NCBI RefSeq assembly: GCF_021531995.1
Contig: NZ_JAFBIZ010000015.1
Coordinates: 1 to 40,566, forward strand
Direction: 5' to 3'
Length of the DNA: 40,566 nt
Origin: Faecalicatena contorta
Lineage (GTDB): Bacteria > Bacillota > Clostridia > Lachnospirales > Lachnospiraceae
Shown here: one piece after another, positions 8,737 through 17,130 of the stretch
Numbering within the stretch: the first letter of the stretch is position 1
Layout of the letters: every line of letters begins with the position of its first letter
Made by a program: the position numbers and the translations under genes
The notes under the pieces: model-generated
Seen by the model: the letters and a program-made list of their open reading frames with translations, nothing else
Told to the model about the DNA's origin: nothing
Database searches by the model: none

Positions 8737-10101
8737 CTACAGACTTCTTCTTACAAACTTTAAGGCCGGATACCGATAGCCATCGTTCTCCACCATCTCA
8801 GGTTCCTCTTCCAGCAGCATGTAACGACTGTTCTTACGGGTGCTGTAGTCATATGCCAGAATCAGTTTTTCAAAGTCTTCTTCCCCGGTAATCTCAAGCT
8901 TTGCCGCGTCCATGACTTCGTCCCGCATGTGAGTTTCGATAAACTCCTCAATCTGCTTTTTCGTGTAACGGACCTGAATCCGATTCAGCTTCAGCACGTC
9001 CTCTCTGTTAAGATCCTCCGTCTTTTCATCCGGAAGCATCTGACTGATAAAATCTTTTCTTGGTTTTTTCCGTTTATATAATGATTTATCCGATACAATC
9101 TCAAGCAGTGACAGATTCATCCTCGTTCCGACTGTCCGGATCATGTCGTCTGTTTTTTCCGGAGATGCCGCCATCCGGTTCAGTAGCTGTACCACCAGTC
9201 CTTTTGTATCAGTCTCTCCGCTCAGAAGATAATTCATCCTTGTTACCGTTGCTCTTACATACTTCGTATGCTCACTGTCCATATTCGCGATCCGGTGCTC
9301 GATATCGTCAAAGCCCCTCTCGATCAGATCCAGAAGATCCAGCACATCATCTCCGGTATCTCCCATCGCTCTTGATCTTGCACGCACCTTTTCAATCCAC
9401 ATTTCATCATCGCGGATCTCTTTCAGACATTGTTTGATATCATTTTTGTATCTGTAAAAATTGTCCGATGTCTTCAGAATATGGTACTTTTTCCTGACCA
9501 CTTCTTCGACGTAACCATCCAGATGTTCCTTCAGAAGATCGCCGTAAAACTTCTGCTCCAGCAGCTTCGAAAAAAAGCGGTCCATATTGTGAAGCATATC
9601 CTGAAGTGCCTTGTTCAGCCTTCTGGTATTGACAAGCGCCGTCCGAAGCATACTCAGATTTGCCCTTGGATCATTACGAAATGAAAACAGGGTTGCATAC
9701 ACATTCTGAATATAGATATTCGTCTCCTCCATATCCTCCGAATTCAGACGTTCAAATGCGTCAATAAATATTGCCGCATAATCCGGAATCACAATATGGG
9801 TCACCAGAGTCCGGTAATCCTCTATCTTTTTCAACCATCCTGTCTTTAAAAGCCAGTTCAGAATCCGAGATGCCGGTGTTTCCAGCATATCGAATTCTGT
9901 ATCATTTTCCTCTCGCTGAAGCTCAAATCTTTTTCTTGCATTCATATCACTTAAGACCTGAACACACACTTCTTTCGTCAGAAAATAATTGCTGTATTGA
10001 TATTCTTCATTAATACATAAAAGTGCTTCGATATATATCTCCCGGTTTATGGACCGGAAAAGCCCCCAGAACCCCTCCGGGATTTCATGTTGCAGATGCA
10101 T
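8737..10101 (-). CDS. jetA: Wadjet JetA / MukF-like kleisin (DUF5716-type)
   Basis: Kleisin-type subunit of the Wadjet/MksBEF complex. From the preferred ATG (10101) it has 454 residues beginning MHLQHEIPEGFWGLFRSINR. It is mostly helical, soluble, with Arg/Glu-rich segments and no signal. Family assignment rests on length, N-terminal pattern and the jetA-jetB-jetC order. The longest frame starts with GTG at 10161 but has no ribosome site, whereas the ATG at 10101 has AGGAG at proper spacing. It heads the operon and is divergent from the membrane protein gene at 10301. A G/C-rich hairpin lies in its leader at about 10180-10205. Confidence 0.78.
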   Translation of the reverse strand: MHLQHEIPEGFWGLFRSINREIYIEALLCINEEYQYSNYFLTKEVCVQVLSDMNARKRFELQREENDTEFDMLETPASRILNWLLKTGWLKKIEDYRTLVTHIVIPDYAAIFIDAFERLNSEDMEETNIYIQNVYATLFSFRNDPRANLSMLRTALVNTRRLNKALQDMLHNMDRFFSKLLEQKFYGDLLKEHLDGYVEEVVRKKYHILKTSDNFYRYKNDIKQCLKEIRDDEMWIEKVRARSRAMGDTGDDVLDLLDLIERGFDDIEHRIANMDSEHTKYVRATVTRMNYLLSGETDTKGLVVQLLNRMAASPEKTDDMIRTVGTRMNLSLLEIVSDKSLYKRKKPRKDFISQMLPDEKTEDLNREDVLKLNRIQVRYTKKQIEEFIETHMRDEVMDAAKLEITGEEDFEKLILAYDYSTRKNSRYMLLEEEPEMVENDGYRYPALKFVRRSL

Positions 10102-10179
10102 ATATTTCTCCTGTAATCTATTGGTTATTTTATTGATCTGATGGCGGACTTGTTTCTCCACTTGTTGTTACTGACGGCC

Positions 10180-10205
10180 TTCCAGCGGTCAGGCTGACGC
10201 CGCTA
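10180..10205. other. GC-rich hairpin in the jetA leader
   Basis: AGCGGTCAG and CTGACGCCGCT pair with one bulged base around a single-base turn. On the minus strand it lies in the leader of jetA, about 80-100 bases before the chosen ATG and just before the alternative GTG. It has no U-run, so it is not a standard terminator. Function unknown; it might be an operator or an mRNA structure. Confidence 0.35.
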
Positions 10206-10244
10206 TCATATTTTAGCATTTTTAAGCCTCATTTTCCAGATTTC

Positions 10245-10273
10245 TTGTATTTTCTCCTAAGAACTGTTATGAT
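10245..10273 (+). promoter_or_regulatory. Sigma-A promoter for the acidic membrane protein gene
   Basis: TTGTAT (10245-10250) and TATGAT (10268-10273) are separated by 17 bases. They lie 28 bases before the chosen ATG at 10301. The same intergenic region must hold the oppositely directed jetA promoter, for which I see no convincing pair. Confidence 0.6.
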
Positions 10274-10300
10274 AATAGAAAAATGTCCGGAGGGATTTCT

Positions 10301-11011
10301 ATGTCTGAAAAAGCAAACAAAATAAACAATACAACTGAACAAATAGAAGCAACTACAACCGGATCCAACGTTTTACTGTATCCAGCGACTGAAACTGCAG
10401 TGAAAACCGATGAGACCACACTCTCTGCCGAAGCAGGCAGCGTTGAATCCCCGGTGCAGGCCCAGGCAGACATCAGTGAAACAGAAGCGCAGGCCCAGAC
10501 AGAAGCCGATGAATCCGCACTTCCTGCACAGCCGAAAGCAGTAGAAGAAGATATAACCGCAAAAAAAGATGCTGCTTCTGCTGCCACTTCATCTGTCGTT
10601 GAACATACTTCTTCGCCGGATGAGGAAGATCTGTTTGAAGAAGAAGACTATACAAAAGCAAATGAAGAAAAAAAGCAGCGCAGCTTCTTCCATTTTCACT
10701 CCCGCCGAAAGGCTGAACTGTCACGTGACGAGCTGATTCTCTCGCGAATCAGTGATGAGGACCTGATGGAATACCTGCGGTTGGAACAGCATCGCCAGGA
10801 ACTTCTTCAAAAGTCGAAAGAAGTCCGCGAAAAAAGAATCTGGAGTGCATTTCTGTTAGCCATATCGTTACTGGCAGTTGTCCTTGTAATCTATTTTTTA
10901 AAAGATAATCCTACCATCCTGGTCAGCATCCTGTACACAATCGGAATTCTGGTTGCCCTGTATATCTGGAACCGACCAAAAGACAAGGGTTCGGATAAGA
11001 AAACAAAATAA
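10301..11011 (+). CDS. Membrane protein with long acidic N-terminal region, function unknown
   Basis: About 236 residues. Residues 1-115 are low-complexity and acidic (Glu, Ala, Thr, Ser, Asp), followed by a basic patch (FHFHSRRKAELSRDEL) and a helical segment (EDLMEYLRLEQHRQELLQ). Two close hydrophobic helices follow (WSAFLLAISLLAVVLVIYFL and the helix containing ILVSILYTIGILVALYIW), ending in a short Lys-rich tail. This predicts a cytoplasmic disordered head anchored by a hairpin in the membrane. The ATG at 10301 has GGAGGG 8 bases upstream; the in-frame ATG at 10283 overlaps that site and is rejected. It has its own promoter and terminator. No family was recognised. It is divergent from jetA, but nothing else links it to Wadjet. 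Confidence 0.7.
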   Translation: MSEKANKINNTTEQIEATTTGSNVLLYPATETAVKTDETTLSAEAGSVESPVQAQADISETEAQAQTEADESALPAQPKAVEEDITAKKDAASAATSSVVEHTSSPDEEDLFEEEDYTKANEEKKQRSFFHFHSRRKAELSRDELILSRISDEDLMEYLRLEQHRQELLQKSKEVREKRIWSAFLLAISLLAVVLVIYFLKDNPTILVSILYTIGILVALYIWNRPKDKGSDKKTK

Positions 11012-11022
11012 AAGATCAAAAT

Positions 11023-11078
11023 AAAAGGTGTTGCTTTCTCCCCGTCCCATAGGATCAGGCCAAAAAGCGACACCTTTT
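11023..11078. terminator. Bidirectional terminator after the acidic membrane protein
   Basis: AAAAGGTGTTGCTTT and AAAGCGACACCTTTT pair with one G-U across a loop of about 26 bases. A- and T-runs at the ends let it work on either strand. It separates the membrane protein gene (+) from the ECF transporter gene (-). The loop contains CCCCGTCCC, which resembles the half-site of the palindromic repeats elsewhere in the window, possibly by chance. Confidence 0.75.
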
Positions 11079-11149
11079 ATGACACATTCTTAATTAAACA
11101 GTTCCAATCATGCAGTAGTTATCGTATTTCTTAGTTATCGTATTTCTCA

Positions 11150-11740
11150 CTAAGCAATTCTGTTATAGATTCTCTTTACCGGCTGATAAAGCACTGCAAT
11201 CGCAATGATCATAAATACTGCATTGATCACAGTTGCCGGAATGGAAGCCACTGAACCGGCAAACGCTGCTGCAAGTCCACTGCCAAGAAGCATCATCCGA
11301 ATCGTTCCCATCGTCAGTTCAATCACAACATTCATACATCCATAAAGTACTGCACAGATAACCGCATAGCCGTATTCCTTTTTCTGATCTCCCTGTGCTT
11401 TTCTCTTTAAGATCATGAAAACAGCTCCTACGATCAGACATTTTACAACTGTCTCAATAAATACCTGCGGGACGTCCTGCATATATCCATTCAGGATATC
11501 AAATATAATCAGCCCTAACGTTCCGGATACTGCACCGCGTTTTCCTCCCTGGAGCAGAACACCCATCACTACAAAAATATGACCAAAGTGTACGAATGGC
11601 GTTCCGATTGCCGCCGGAAGCGGAATCCGAAAAGACTGAATTCCCAAGAATGTAATTGCTGCAAAAAAGGCTGTAATCACCATGGCCTTCACATGCCCAT
11701 CCGTTGCAACATTACCTGATTTTACCGCATTTGTACTCAT
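11150..11740 (-). CDS. ECF transporter S component
   Basis: Substrate-binding membrane subunit of an energy-coupling factor transporter; it would work with a shared EcfA/A'/T module not found here. About 196 residues with five or six hydrophobic helices; the start region AMVITAFFAAITFLGI, the segment HFGHIFVVMGVLLQGGKRGAVSG split around glycines, and the DVPQVFIETVVKCLIVG segment are typical of S components of the ECF-type riboflavin/hydroxymethylpyrimidine-like superfamily. GGAGG precedes the ATG at 11740. No riboswitch was recognised in the leader, so the vitamin or cofactor carried cannot be named. Transcribed alone. Confidence 0.82.
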   Translation of the reverse strand: MSTNAVKSGNVATDGHVKAMVITAFFAAITFLGIQSFRIPLPAAIGTPFVHFGHIFVVMGVLLQGGKRGAVSGTLGLIIFDILNGYMQDVPQVFIETVVKCLIVGAVFMILKRKAQGDQKKEYGYAVICAVLYGCMNVVIELTMGTIRMMLLGSGLAAAFAGSVASIPATVINAVFMIIAIAVLYQPVKRIYNRIA

Positions 11741-11820
11741 TCACTCTTCCTCCTGTTCTTACATTAACCGTTCCTAATCTTACCATTCTTTTGGTTTTAT
11801 TAAAACAGCCAATTATTTAT

Positions 11821-11848
11821 ATTTTAACCAGTCCAGTTCTGTTTTCAA
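11821..11848 (-). promoter_or_regulatory. Putative sigma-A promoter for the ECF S component
   Basis: On the minus strand TTGAAA (11843-11848) and TAAAAT (11821-11826) are 16 bases apart, about 80 bases before the ATG. The resulting leader of about 70 bases shows no recognised riboswitch. Confidence 0.5.
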
Positions 11849-11972
11849 AGACAAACACATAAAATTCAATTATCTGCTTGCTTTTTTCTTCTTTCGGGTA
11901 TAATATACGTGTATAGATAATATAGTTTTTAAAACTACATGTTGTAATTATAATATTAGGAGGCGTATTATT

Positions 11973-12635
11973 ATGGCAGAAAATTTATCAGAACACATCA
12001 AAGATCCAGGAAGCGCAATTACACATTTCATAGGAATGCTGATGGCTATATTTGCCGCCGTTCCACTTCTGATAAAAGCAGCACATGAACCCAGCAGGAT
12101 ATATATCATCTCGATAGCAGTCTATGCAGCAAGCCTGATCCTGCTATATGCTGCCAGTACAACCTATCATACATTTGACAGATCAAAAAAGGTAAACACG
12201 ATTCTCAAAAAGATCGATCACATGATGATCAGTGTTCTCATAGCAGGAAGCTACACCCCTATCTGCCTGCTGGTTTTAAAAGGCAGAATCGGAATCATAC
12301 TTCTTACGATCGTGTGGGCATTTGCCATAGCAGGCATTCTCATCAAAGCATTCTGGGTGTACTGCCCAAAGTGGGTCTCATCCGTACTCTACATTGGCAT
12401 GGGATGGACCTGCGTACTGGCATTCACACAGCTTTTGAATACTCTGTCACCAGCTGCTTTCGGCTGGCTCCTTGCCGGCGGGATCATCTATACAGTCGGC
12501 GGCGTCATCTATGCACTGAAGCTGCCTGTCTTTAACAGCAGACACAGATACTTCGGAAGCCACGAGATCTTTCATCTCTTTGTAATGGCAGGAAGCGCCT
12601 GCCATTTCGTTGTAATGTACGCTTTCGTACTTTAA
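11973..12635 (+). CDS. Hemolysin III family / PAQR membrane protein
   Basis: A 220-residue, seven-helix integral membrane protein of the hemolysin III (YqfA/PAQR) family. Conserved features are an N-terminal AITHFIGMLMA, STTYHTF (Ser-His metal site region), KIDHMMISVLIAGSYTP (Asp) and a C-terminal HEIFHLFVMAGSACHF with the paired histidines, matching the zinc-binding site of PAQR proteins. Length is normal. The ATG at 11973 follows AGGAGG at good spacing, and a TATAAT box lies about 70 bases upstream. Hemolytic activity should not be assumed; a lipid-hydrolase or membrane-homeostasis role is inferred for bacterial members. Its stop codon lies inside the outer arm of the palindromic repeat at 12639-12688. 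Confidence 0.88.
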   Translation: MAENLSEHIKDPGSAITHFIGMLMAIFAAVPLLIKAAHEPSRIYIISIAVYAASLILLYAASTTYHTFDRSKKVNTILKKIDHMMISVLIAGSYTPICLLVLKGRIGIILLTIVWAFAIAGILIKAFWVYCPKWVSSVLYIGMGWTCVLAFTQLLNTLSPAAFGWLLAGGIIYTVGGVIYALKLPVFNSRHRYFGSHEIFHLFVMAGSACHFVVMYAFVL

Positions 12636-12638
12636 AGG

Positions 12639-12688
12639 AGTAAAAAAGGGACGGGGAATTTTTAAAAATTCCCCGTCCCTTTTTTACT
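12639..12688. repeat. REP-like palindrome 1, between hemolysin III and GH32 genes
   Basis: A perfect 50-bp inverted repeat centred at 12663/12664: AGTAAAAAAGGGACGGGG then AATTTTT, followed by its complement. Imperfect similarity (ACTTTA-type ends) extends the element to about 12630-12697 and includes the stop codons of both convergent genes. It is the GGGGAA subtype of the family seen at five sites in the window, and likely terminates both genes. Confidence 0.85.
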
Positions 12689-12691
12689 GCG

Positions 12692-14005
12692 CTAAAGTGT
12701 AGTATATATTTCCACCTGCATTTTTGCATCTTTCTGTATTTGCTTTTCCAGGCCGTACACAGTATTTGTAATCACACACTCACCATTATTTACAAAAACT
12801 TCTATCAGATGAGGATCTACATAAACTTCTACATGATACCCCTCCTGAAGTTCCGGAGTTTGAAATTCCGTCCGAAAATCCGGAAATTCCTTATATAAAC
12901 TGCTCCTGTCAGTACATATCCGTTTACCCTTTCTATGAATCCGGTAACCACCGATATCTATCACATCGCCGTCATTCATCTCAAACACCAGACGATATCT
13001 GTTTTCTATCGCTTCACTGACCTCCTGAATCTTTTTCTGATAAGTCTTCTGAATATTAGGATGCACCCTGTAATAAATATGGTTATTCTTTACTTCTACG
13101 ACTCTCGGCACACAAAACATTCCATTCCAGCTTTCATCCACTGTTTTCGGCATACGGGCCCAGGCAATAACAACTCTTCGCCCAGCTTCATCCACTGTAC
13201 TTTGAGGCGCATACAGATCAAGACCATAATCAAACATCTGATATTCTTCAGGTAGTTTCATGCTGCAGTTCTTCCTGTCAAATTCCACCAGCATACTGAC
13301 TGCCTGATTTTCTTCCCTTTTTCCATCCTTCATAATGCCCATAGGTGAAAACTGTAAGACCTTGCTTCCGTTGACTTCAAAATAATCCGGACATTCCCAC
13401 ATCCATCCGAATTCTTTGTCCATGGAAGCCGCGTTTACGTATGTCCAGTTCTCGAGGTCTTCACTTCTGTAGAACAAAACTTTTCCTTGCTTATCATCCT
13501 CTGTGCTTCCCAGAATCATATACCATGCATCTTCTTCACGCCACACCTTCGGATCACGGGTATGACGTGGATCACCGTCAAGAGTATCTTTTATGACAGG
13601 GATTACCGTTTTTTTATTCTGAATGTTATTAAAATGTAACCCGTCTTCTGAAATCATTCTCATCTGTGCCGAAACAAACTGTTCATCCAGGCAAAGATTA
13701 ACATCCTCCGGATCTTCTTCCAGATATCTGACTCCCGTGTAAAACAGATACATTTTTCCATTATGCTCTATCGCACTTCCCGAAAAGCAGCCATTTCTGT
13801 CATCCCATTTACTTGGAAACAATGCAATCCCCAGATCTTCCCAATTCACCAGATCTTCGCTTACTGCATGCCCCCAATGCATCCTTCCCCATCTTGGTCC
13901 ATAGGGAAAACACTGGTAAAACATATGATATTTTCCTTTATAATAAATGAAGCCGTTCGGATCATTGATCCAGTTATTCTGTGCCTTAATATGTATCTTA
14001 TGCAT
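12692..14005 (-). CDS. GH32 family beta-fructofuranosidase (sucrose/fructan hydrolase)
   Basis: Hydrolyses sucrose, sucrose 6-phosphate or short fructans in the cytoplasm (no signal peptide). The three GH32 catalytic motifs are intact: WINDPNG with nucleophile D15, RDP at 150-152, and WECPDYF with acid/base E204. A five-bladed propeller region is followed by a shorter C-terminal beta-sandwich; 437 residues is close to the usual length. The start at 14005 has GGAG about 9 bases upstream. It is the last gene of the sugar ABC operon, so the imported sugar is probably a fructose-containing oligosaccharide split inside the cell. Specificity between sucrose, its phosphate and fructo-oligosaccharide cannot be read from sequence. 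Confidence 0.88.
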   Translation of the reverse strand: MHKIHIKAQNNWINDPNGFIYYKGKYHMFYQCFPYGPRWGRMHWGHAVSEDLVNWEDLGIALFPSKWDDRNGCFSGSAIEHNGKMYLFYTGVRYLEEDPEDVNLCLDEQFVSAQMRMISEDGLHFNNIQNKKTVIPVIKDTLDGDPRHTRDPKVWREEDAWYMILGSTEDDKQGKVLFYRSEDLENWTYVNAASMDKEFGWMWECPDYFEVNGSKVLQFSPMGIMKDGKREENQAVSMLVEFDRKNCSMKLPEEYQMFDYGLDLYAPQSTVDEAGRRVVIAWARMPKTVDESWNGMFCVPRVVEVKNNHIYYRVHPNIQKTYQKKIQEVSEAIENRYRLVFEMNDGDVIDIGGYRIHRKGKRICTDRSSLYKEFPDFRTEFQTPELQEGYHVEVYVDPHLIEVFVNNGECVITNTVYGLEKQIQKDAKMQVEIYTTL

Positions 14006-14061
14006 TCTTCAAAACTCCGTTTCAGCTATATTTTACCGTCGATAGAATCATTATACAGGTG

Positions 14062-14298
14062 TTATTCTTGTATATATTCTTTGAGACTCTCAATAATTTT
14101 CTCTGCTTCTTCATCCGAAGCATGTATCCGCAGTTCAATCGGTTTCGATATATCGATGCTGAATATACCCATGATTGATTTCGCATCAACTATATATCTT
14201 CCCGCAGCGAGATCCATATCACAATCTATTTTTGAAACAGTATTTACAAACACTTTTACTCGGTCAATTGAATTTAACAATATATTCTTTTTTACCAT
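14062..14298 (-). CDS. HPr-like protein lacking the phosphorylatable histidine
   Basis: A 78-residue HPr fold: residues aligned to SKYDADVNL of HPr read SKIDCDMDL, and the regulatory region reads AKSIMGIFSIDIS, keeping the serine that HPr kinase phosphorylates (Ser-46 position) and its surroundings. The GIHARPA active-site loop is missing; the equivalent piece is shortened and reads NSIDRVKV, so phosphotransfer from Enzyme I is not possible. This combination is like Crh, suggesting a regulatory rather than transport role, for instance with CcpA or the MsmX-type ATPase. The ATG has AGGAGA just upstream. It lies 11 bases after the ABC ATPase gene and before GH32 in one operon. Confidence 0.75.
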   Translation of the reverse strand: MVKKNILLNSIDRVKVFVNTVSKIDCDMDLAAGRYIVDAKSIMGIFSIDISKPIELRIHASDEEAEKIIESLKEYIQE

Positions 14299-14309
14299 TT
14301 TCTATTCTC

Positions 14310-15404
14310 CTATATATAATTTTCACCGGTTTCTTTATCGAAGAAATGCATTTTTGAAGGCATAAATACGAATTCTATCTGATCACCGATCTGGCTGACC
14401 TCATACTTTGATACTCTGGCTACTGCCTGGCTTCCACCAAACATAAAATACAGATTATTCTCATTTCCCATTACTTCAGTATCTGTAATTACAGCCTGCT
14501 GCTTATTCTCACCATACAGTTCCATATTCTGAGCATCCATCTTCAGATCCTCACCCCGGATTCCAAGCGTCATCTCTCCCTGTCTTCCGTCAAGCTTCTT
14601 TATCACAGCTTCCGGAACTGTCATTTTGCTTCCGTCTTCAAATGTTGCCACGTTGCCTTCTAACACAATGTCGAAGAAGTTCATCTGTGGAGATCCGATA
14701 AATCCGGCAACAAACTTATTCGCAGGATGGTCATAAAGCTCCATCGGCTTTCCTACCTGTTGAATGACTCCATCTTTCATAATAACAATTCTGTCCGCCA
14801 TTGTCATGGCCTCTACCTGGTCATGTGTAACATATATCGTTGTCGCACCAAGTTCTCTGTGCAGTTTACTGATCTCTGTACGCATGCTGACACGGAGTTT
14901 TGCATCCAGATTAGACAGTGGCTCATCCATCAGGAATACTTTCTGATTCTTAACAATCGCTCTTCCTAACGCTACTCGCTGACGCTGTCCTCCGGAAAGG
15001 TTTTTCGGTTTTCTGAACCTGTACTCTTCCAGCCCCAGAATATTGATTGCCCAGTCTACCTTCTTCTGAATCTCATCAGCCGGCATTTTCATATTCTTGA
15101 GACCATACCCAATATTTTTTTCAACGGTCATATGCGGATACAATGCATAATTCTGGAACACCATCGCAATGCCACGATCTCTTGGAGCCACTTCATTTAC
15201 CTTTTGTCCGTCAATATACAGTTCCCCGCCTGTAATCTCTTCAAATCCTGCAACCATGCGCAAGGTCGTAGATTTACCACATCCTGAAGGTCCTACAAAT
15301 GCTATGAACTCTTTCTCTTCAATATTCAGATTAAAATCATCTACCGTATTTTTATCGGAACCAGCATATCTTTTACATATATTTTTAAACTCTATAAAAC
15401 TCAT
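14310..15404 (-). CDS. Sugar ABC transporter ATPase, UgpC/MsmX type
   Basis: Nucleotide-binding subunit powering carbohydrate import. Walker A GPSGCGKST, Q-loop VFQNYALYPHM, signature LSGGQRQRVALGRA, Walker B VFLMDEPLSNLD and switch THDQ are intact. A C-terminal MOBE/TOBE regulatory region (about residues 235-364) is typical of UgpC/MsmX ATPases, some of which serve several importers. Length 364 is normal. It sits 6 bases after the second permease gene and before the HPr-like gene. The downstream HPr-like protein with a regulatory serine may control it, which is inference. Confidence 0.92.
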   Translation of the reverse strand: MSFIEFKNICKRYAGSDKNTVDDFNLNIEEKEFIAFVGPSGCGKSTTLRMVAGFEEITGGELYIDGQKVNEVAPRDRGIAMVFQNYALYPHMTVEKNIGYGLKNMKMPADEIQKKVDWAINILGLEEYRFRKPKNLSGGQRQRVALGRAIVKNQKVFLMDEPLSNLDAKLRVSMRTEISKLHRELGATTIYVTHDQVEAMTMADRIVIMKDGVIQQVGKPMELYDHPANKFVAGFIGSPQMNFFDIVLEGNVATFEDGSKMTVPEAVIKKLDGRQGEMTLGIRGEDLKMDAQNMELYGENKQQAVITDTEVMGNENNLYFMFGGSQAVARVSKYEVSQIGDQIEFVFMPSKMHFFDKETGENYI

Positions 15405-15410
15405 AATCTC

Positions 15411-16262
15411 TTATCCTTCCTTTGAACCTGTTGAGGTAACTCCTTCTACAATCTGCTTTGAGAACAAAGAGTAGATGATGATTACCGGAATTGTAATCAA
15501 TGTGATGACCGCAAGAGTCTGTCCCATTGTTGTATTATCATTAGATGTAATCGAATTCAGTCCGATCTGTGCAGTCAGAAGATCGCTGGATGTAAATACC
15601 AGTGACGGCCAGAGGTAGTCATTCCATACATTCAGGAATGTAAATACACTGACAGTTGCCACAACCGTCTTTGACATCGGCAGAACCATTGTAAAAAAGT
15701 ATTTTACAGGGCCACAGAAATCTAACTGTGCAGCCTCATATACATCATCCGGCAGACTGACAAATACCTGTCGGAACAGGAATATATTAAATGGATTCAC
15801 GATCATTGGCAGGATATATCCAAGTACTGTATTCAAAAGCCCTGCCTTGGCAATAATCAGGAAATGAATGGTAATTACCGTCTCTGTCGGAACAATCAGA
15901 AGCATCAATATAACCATAAGCCACTGATCACGAAACGGAAAATCAATCTTTGCAAGAGCATATCCCGCCAGTCCATTTACAACAATCCCAAGAACGATCA
16001 GAATTGCTGCGTATAACAATGTATTTCCCATATATCGCAGAAAATTCGTATTTGTTATAATTGAAATATAATTGTCAAAGAAATTTCCATCCGGCATCGG
16101 TGGAATAAATGCCGCTATAGAATTCATGTCTGCTGTGATTGCTGCATCCGGTTTAAAAGAATTTGCCAGCATCCAGATGACTGGAAAAAGGAAAAACACG
16201 GACAGTCCCAGCAGGATAATCACTAAAATCCAGTTAATTCTTTTTTGCTTTTTTGTTAGCAT
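15411..16262 (-). CDS. Carbohydrate ABC transporter permease (MalG-like)
   Basis: Inner-membrane permease of the CUT1 family, six hydrophobic helices, with the EAA loop VYEAAQLDFCGPVKYFFTMVLP that contacts the ATPase. About 283 residues. The ATG at 16262 has GGAGG 6 bases upstream; the in-frame ATG at 16268 would touch that site and is rejected. It overlaps the end of the first permease gene by about 29 bases, so translation is probably coupled. Confidence 0.92.
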   Translation of the reverse strand: MLTKKQKRINWILVIILLGLSVFFLFPVIWMLANSFKPDAAITADMNSIAAFIPPMPDGNFFDNYISIITNTNFLRYMGNTLLYAAILIVLGIVVNGLAGYALAKIDFPFRDQWLMVILMLLIVPTETVITIHFLIIAKAGLLNTVLGYILPMIVNPFNIFLFRQVFVSLPDDVYEAAQLDFCGPVKYFFTMVLPMSKTVVATVSVFTFLNVWNDYLWPSLVFTSSDLLTAQIGLNSITSNDNTTMGQTLAVITLITIPVIIIYSLFSKQIVEGVTSTGSKEG

Positions 16263-17130
16263 GTCCATCCTCCTTATCCTTTGTCAGCACATTCTGGATA
16301 ATCGTCAGAATCACGACAAATATTGTAAATACGATTGCCATGGTTGAGGCAAGTCCCATCTCCCAGTTCACCGTGCCTGTTTCATAGATGTCGTATACGA
16401 TCGTGTATGTAGAATGATCCGGGCCACCGCCGGTCATTACCATCGGCTGAACCAACATACGGAATGCTCCGATCGTAACAGTAATAAACACAAATACGCA
16501 CAGAGGTTTCAATTCCGGAAGAGTGATGTCTTTAAATTTCTGCCAGTTGCTTGCATGATCCATCTCTGCAGCCTCATATAATGCAGGATTAATATTCTGA
16601 AGGCCTCCGAGGAAGATGATCATCTGATATCCGACTCCCTGCCACACGCTCATGAATGCAATTGATGGAAGTGCCTGTTTCGCACTGTAAATAAATGGCT
16701 GTGCATCCACTCCAAACTTACCAAGCAGTGTATTGAGTATTCCCTCCGGGCTGTAGATCTGAAGCCATAAGGTAGATACAACCGCCAGTGACATTACGAC
16801 CGGCACGAAAAATGCAACCTTAAAGTACTTCTTGCAATGAGCGGCTTTATTGATAGCCAGTGCCAGAAGTAAAGCTCCTCCGCACTGAAGAGGCACAATA
16901 ATAATTACAAACTTGACGGTATTTAAAAATGACTTAACAAACAGTTCATCCTTAAAAATATTACAATAATTTTCCAGGCCTACAAAATGCGTTAACTCCG
17001 GATTCAGGGCAAAATAATCTGTAAAACTGAATCCCAGGGTCAGAAGCATTGGCAGAAACAGAAATAACGTAAGCAGCACCAATGCCGGCCCAAAAAATGC
17101 CATTCCCATAATTGAATTTTTCTTCTTCAT
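16234..17130 (-). CDS. Sugar ABC transporter permease (MalF-like)
   Basis: First permease of a CUT1-type importer, 298 residues with six hydrophobic helices. The EAA loop YEAAEMDHASNWQKFKDITL is present near residue 190. Its ATG shares a base with the stop of the binding-protein gene (TAATG), a sign of translational coupling. It forms the membrane channel together with the next gene. Confidence 0.92.
   Translation of the reverse strand: MKKKNSIMGMAFFGPALVLLTLFLFLPMLLTLGFSFTDYFALNPELTHFVGLENYCNIFKDELFVKSFLNTVKFVIIIVPLQCGGALLLALAINKAAHCKKYFKVAFFVPVVMSLAVVSTLWLQIYSPEGILNTLLGKFGVDAQPFIYSAKQALPSIAFMSVWQGVGYQMIIFLGGLQNINPALYEAAEMDHASNWQKFKDITLPELKPLCVFVFITVTIGAFRMLVQPMVMTGGGPDHSTYTIVYDIYETGTVNWEMGLASTMAIVFTIFVVILTIIQNVLTKDKEDGHANKKAKKN

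Noticed and set aside
10102-10161. GTG at 10161 as the start of jetA
   Set aside because: No ribosome site before it; the ATG at 10101 has AGGAG at good spacing.
11741-11820. Riboswitch in the ECF S-component leader
   Set aside because: No conserved core of the preQ1, FMN, TPP, folate or cobalamin classes could be recognised in the short leader.
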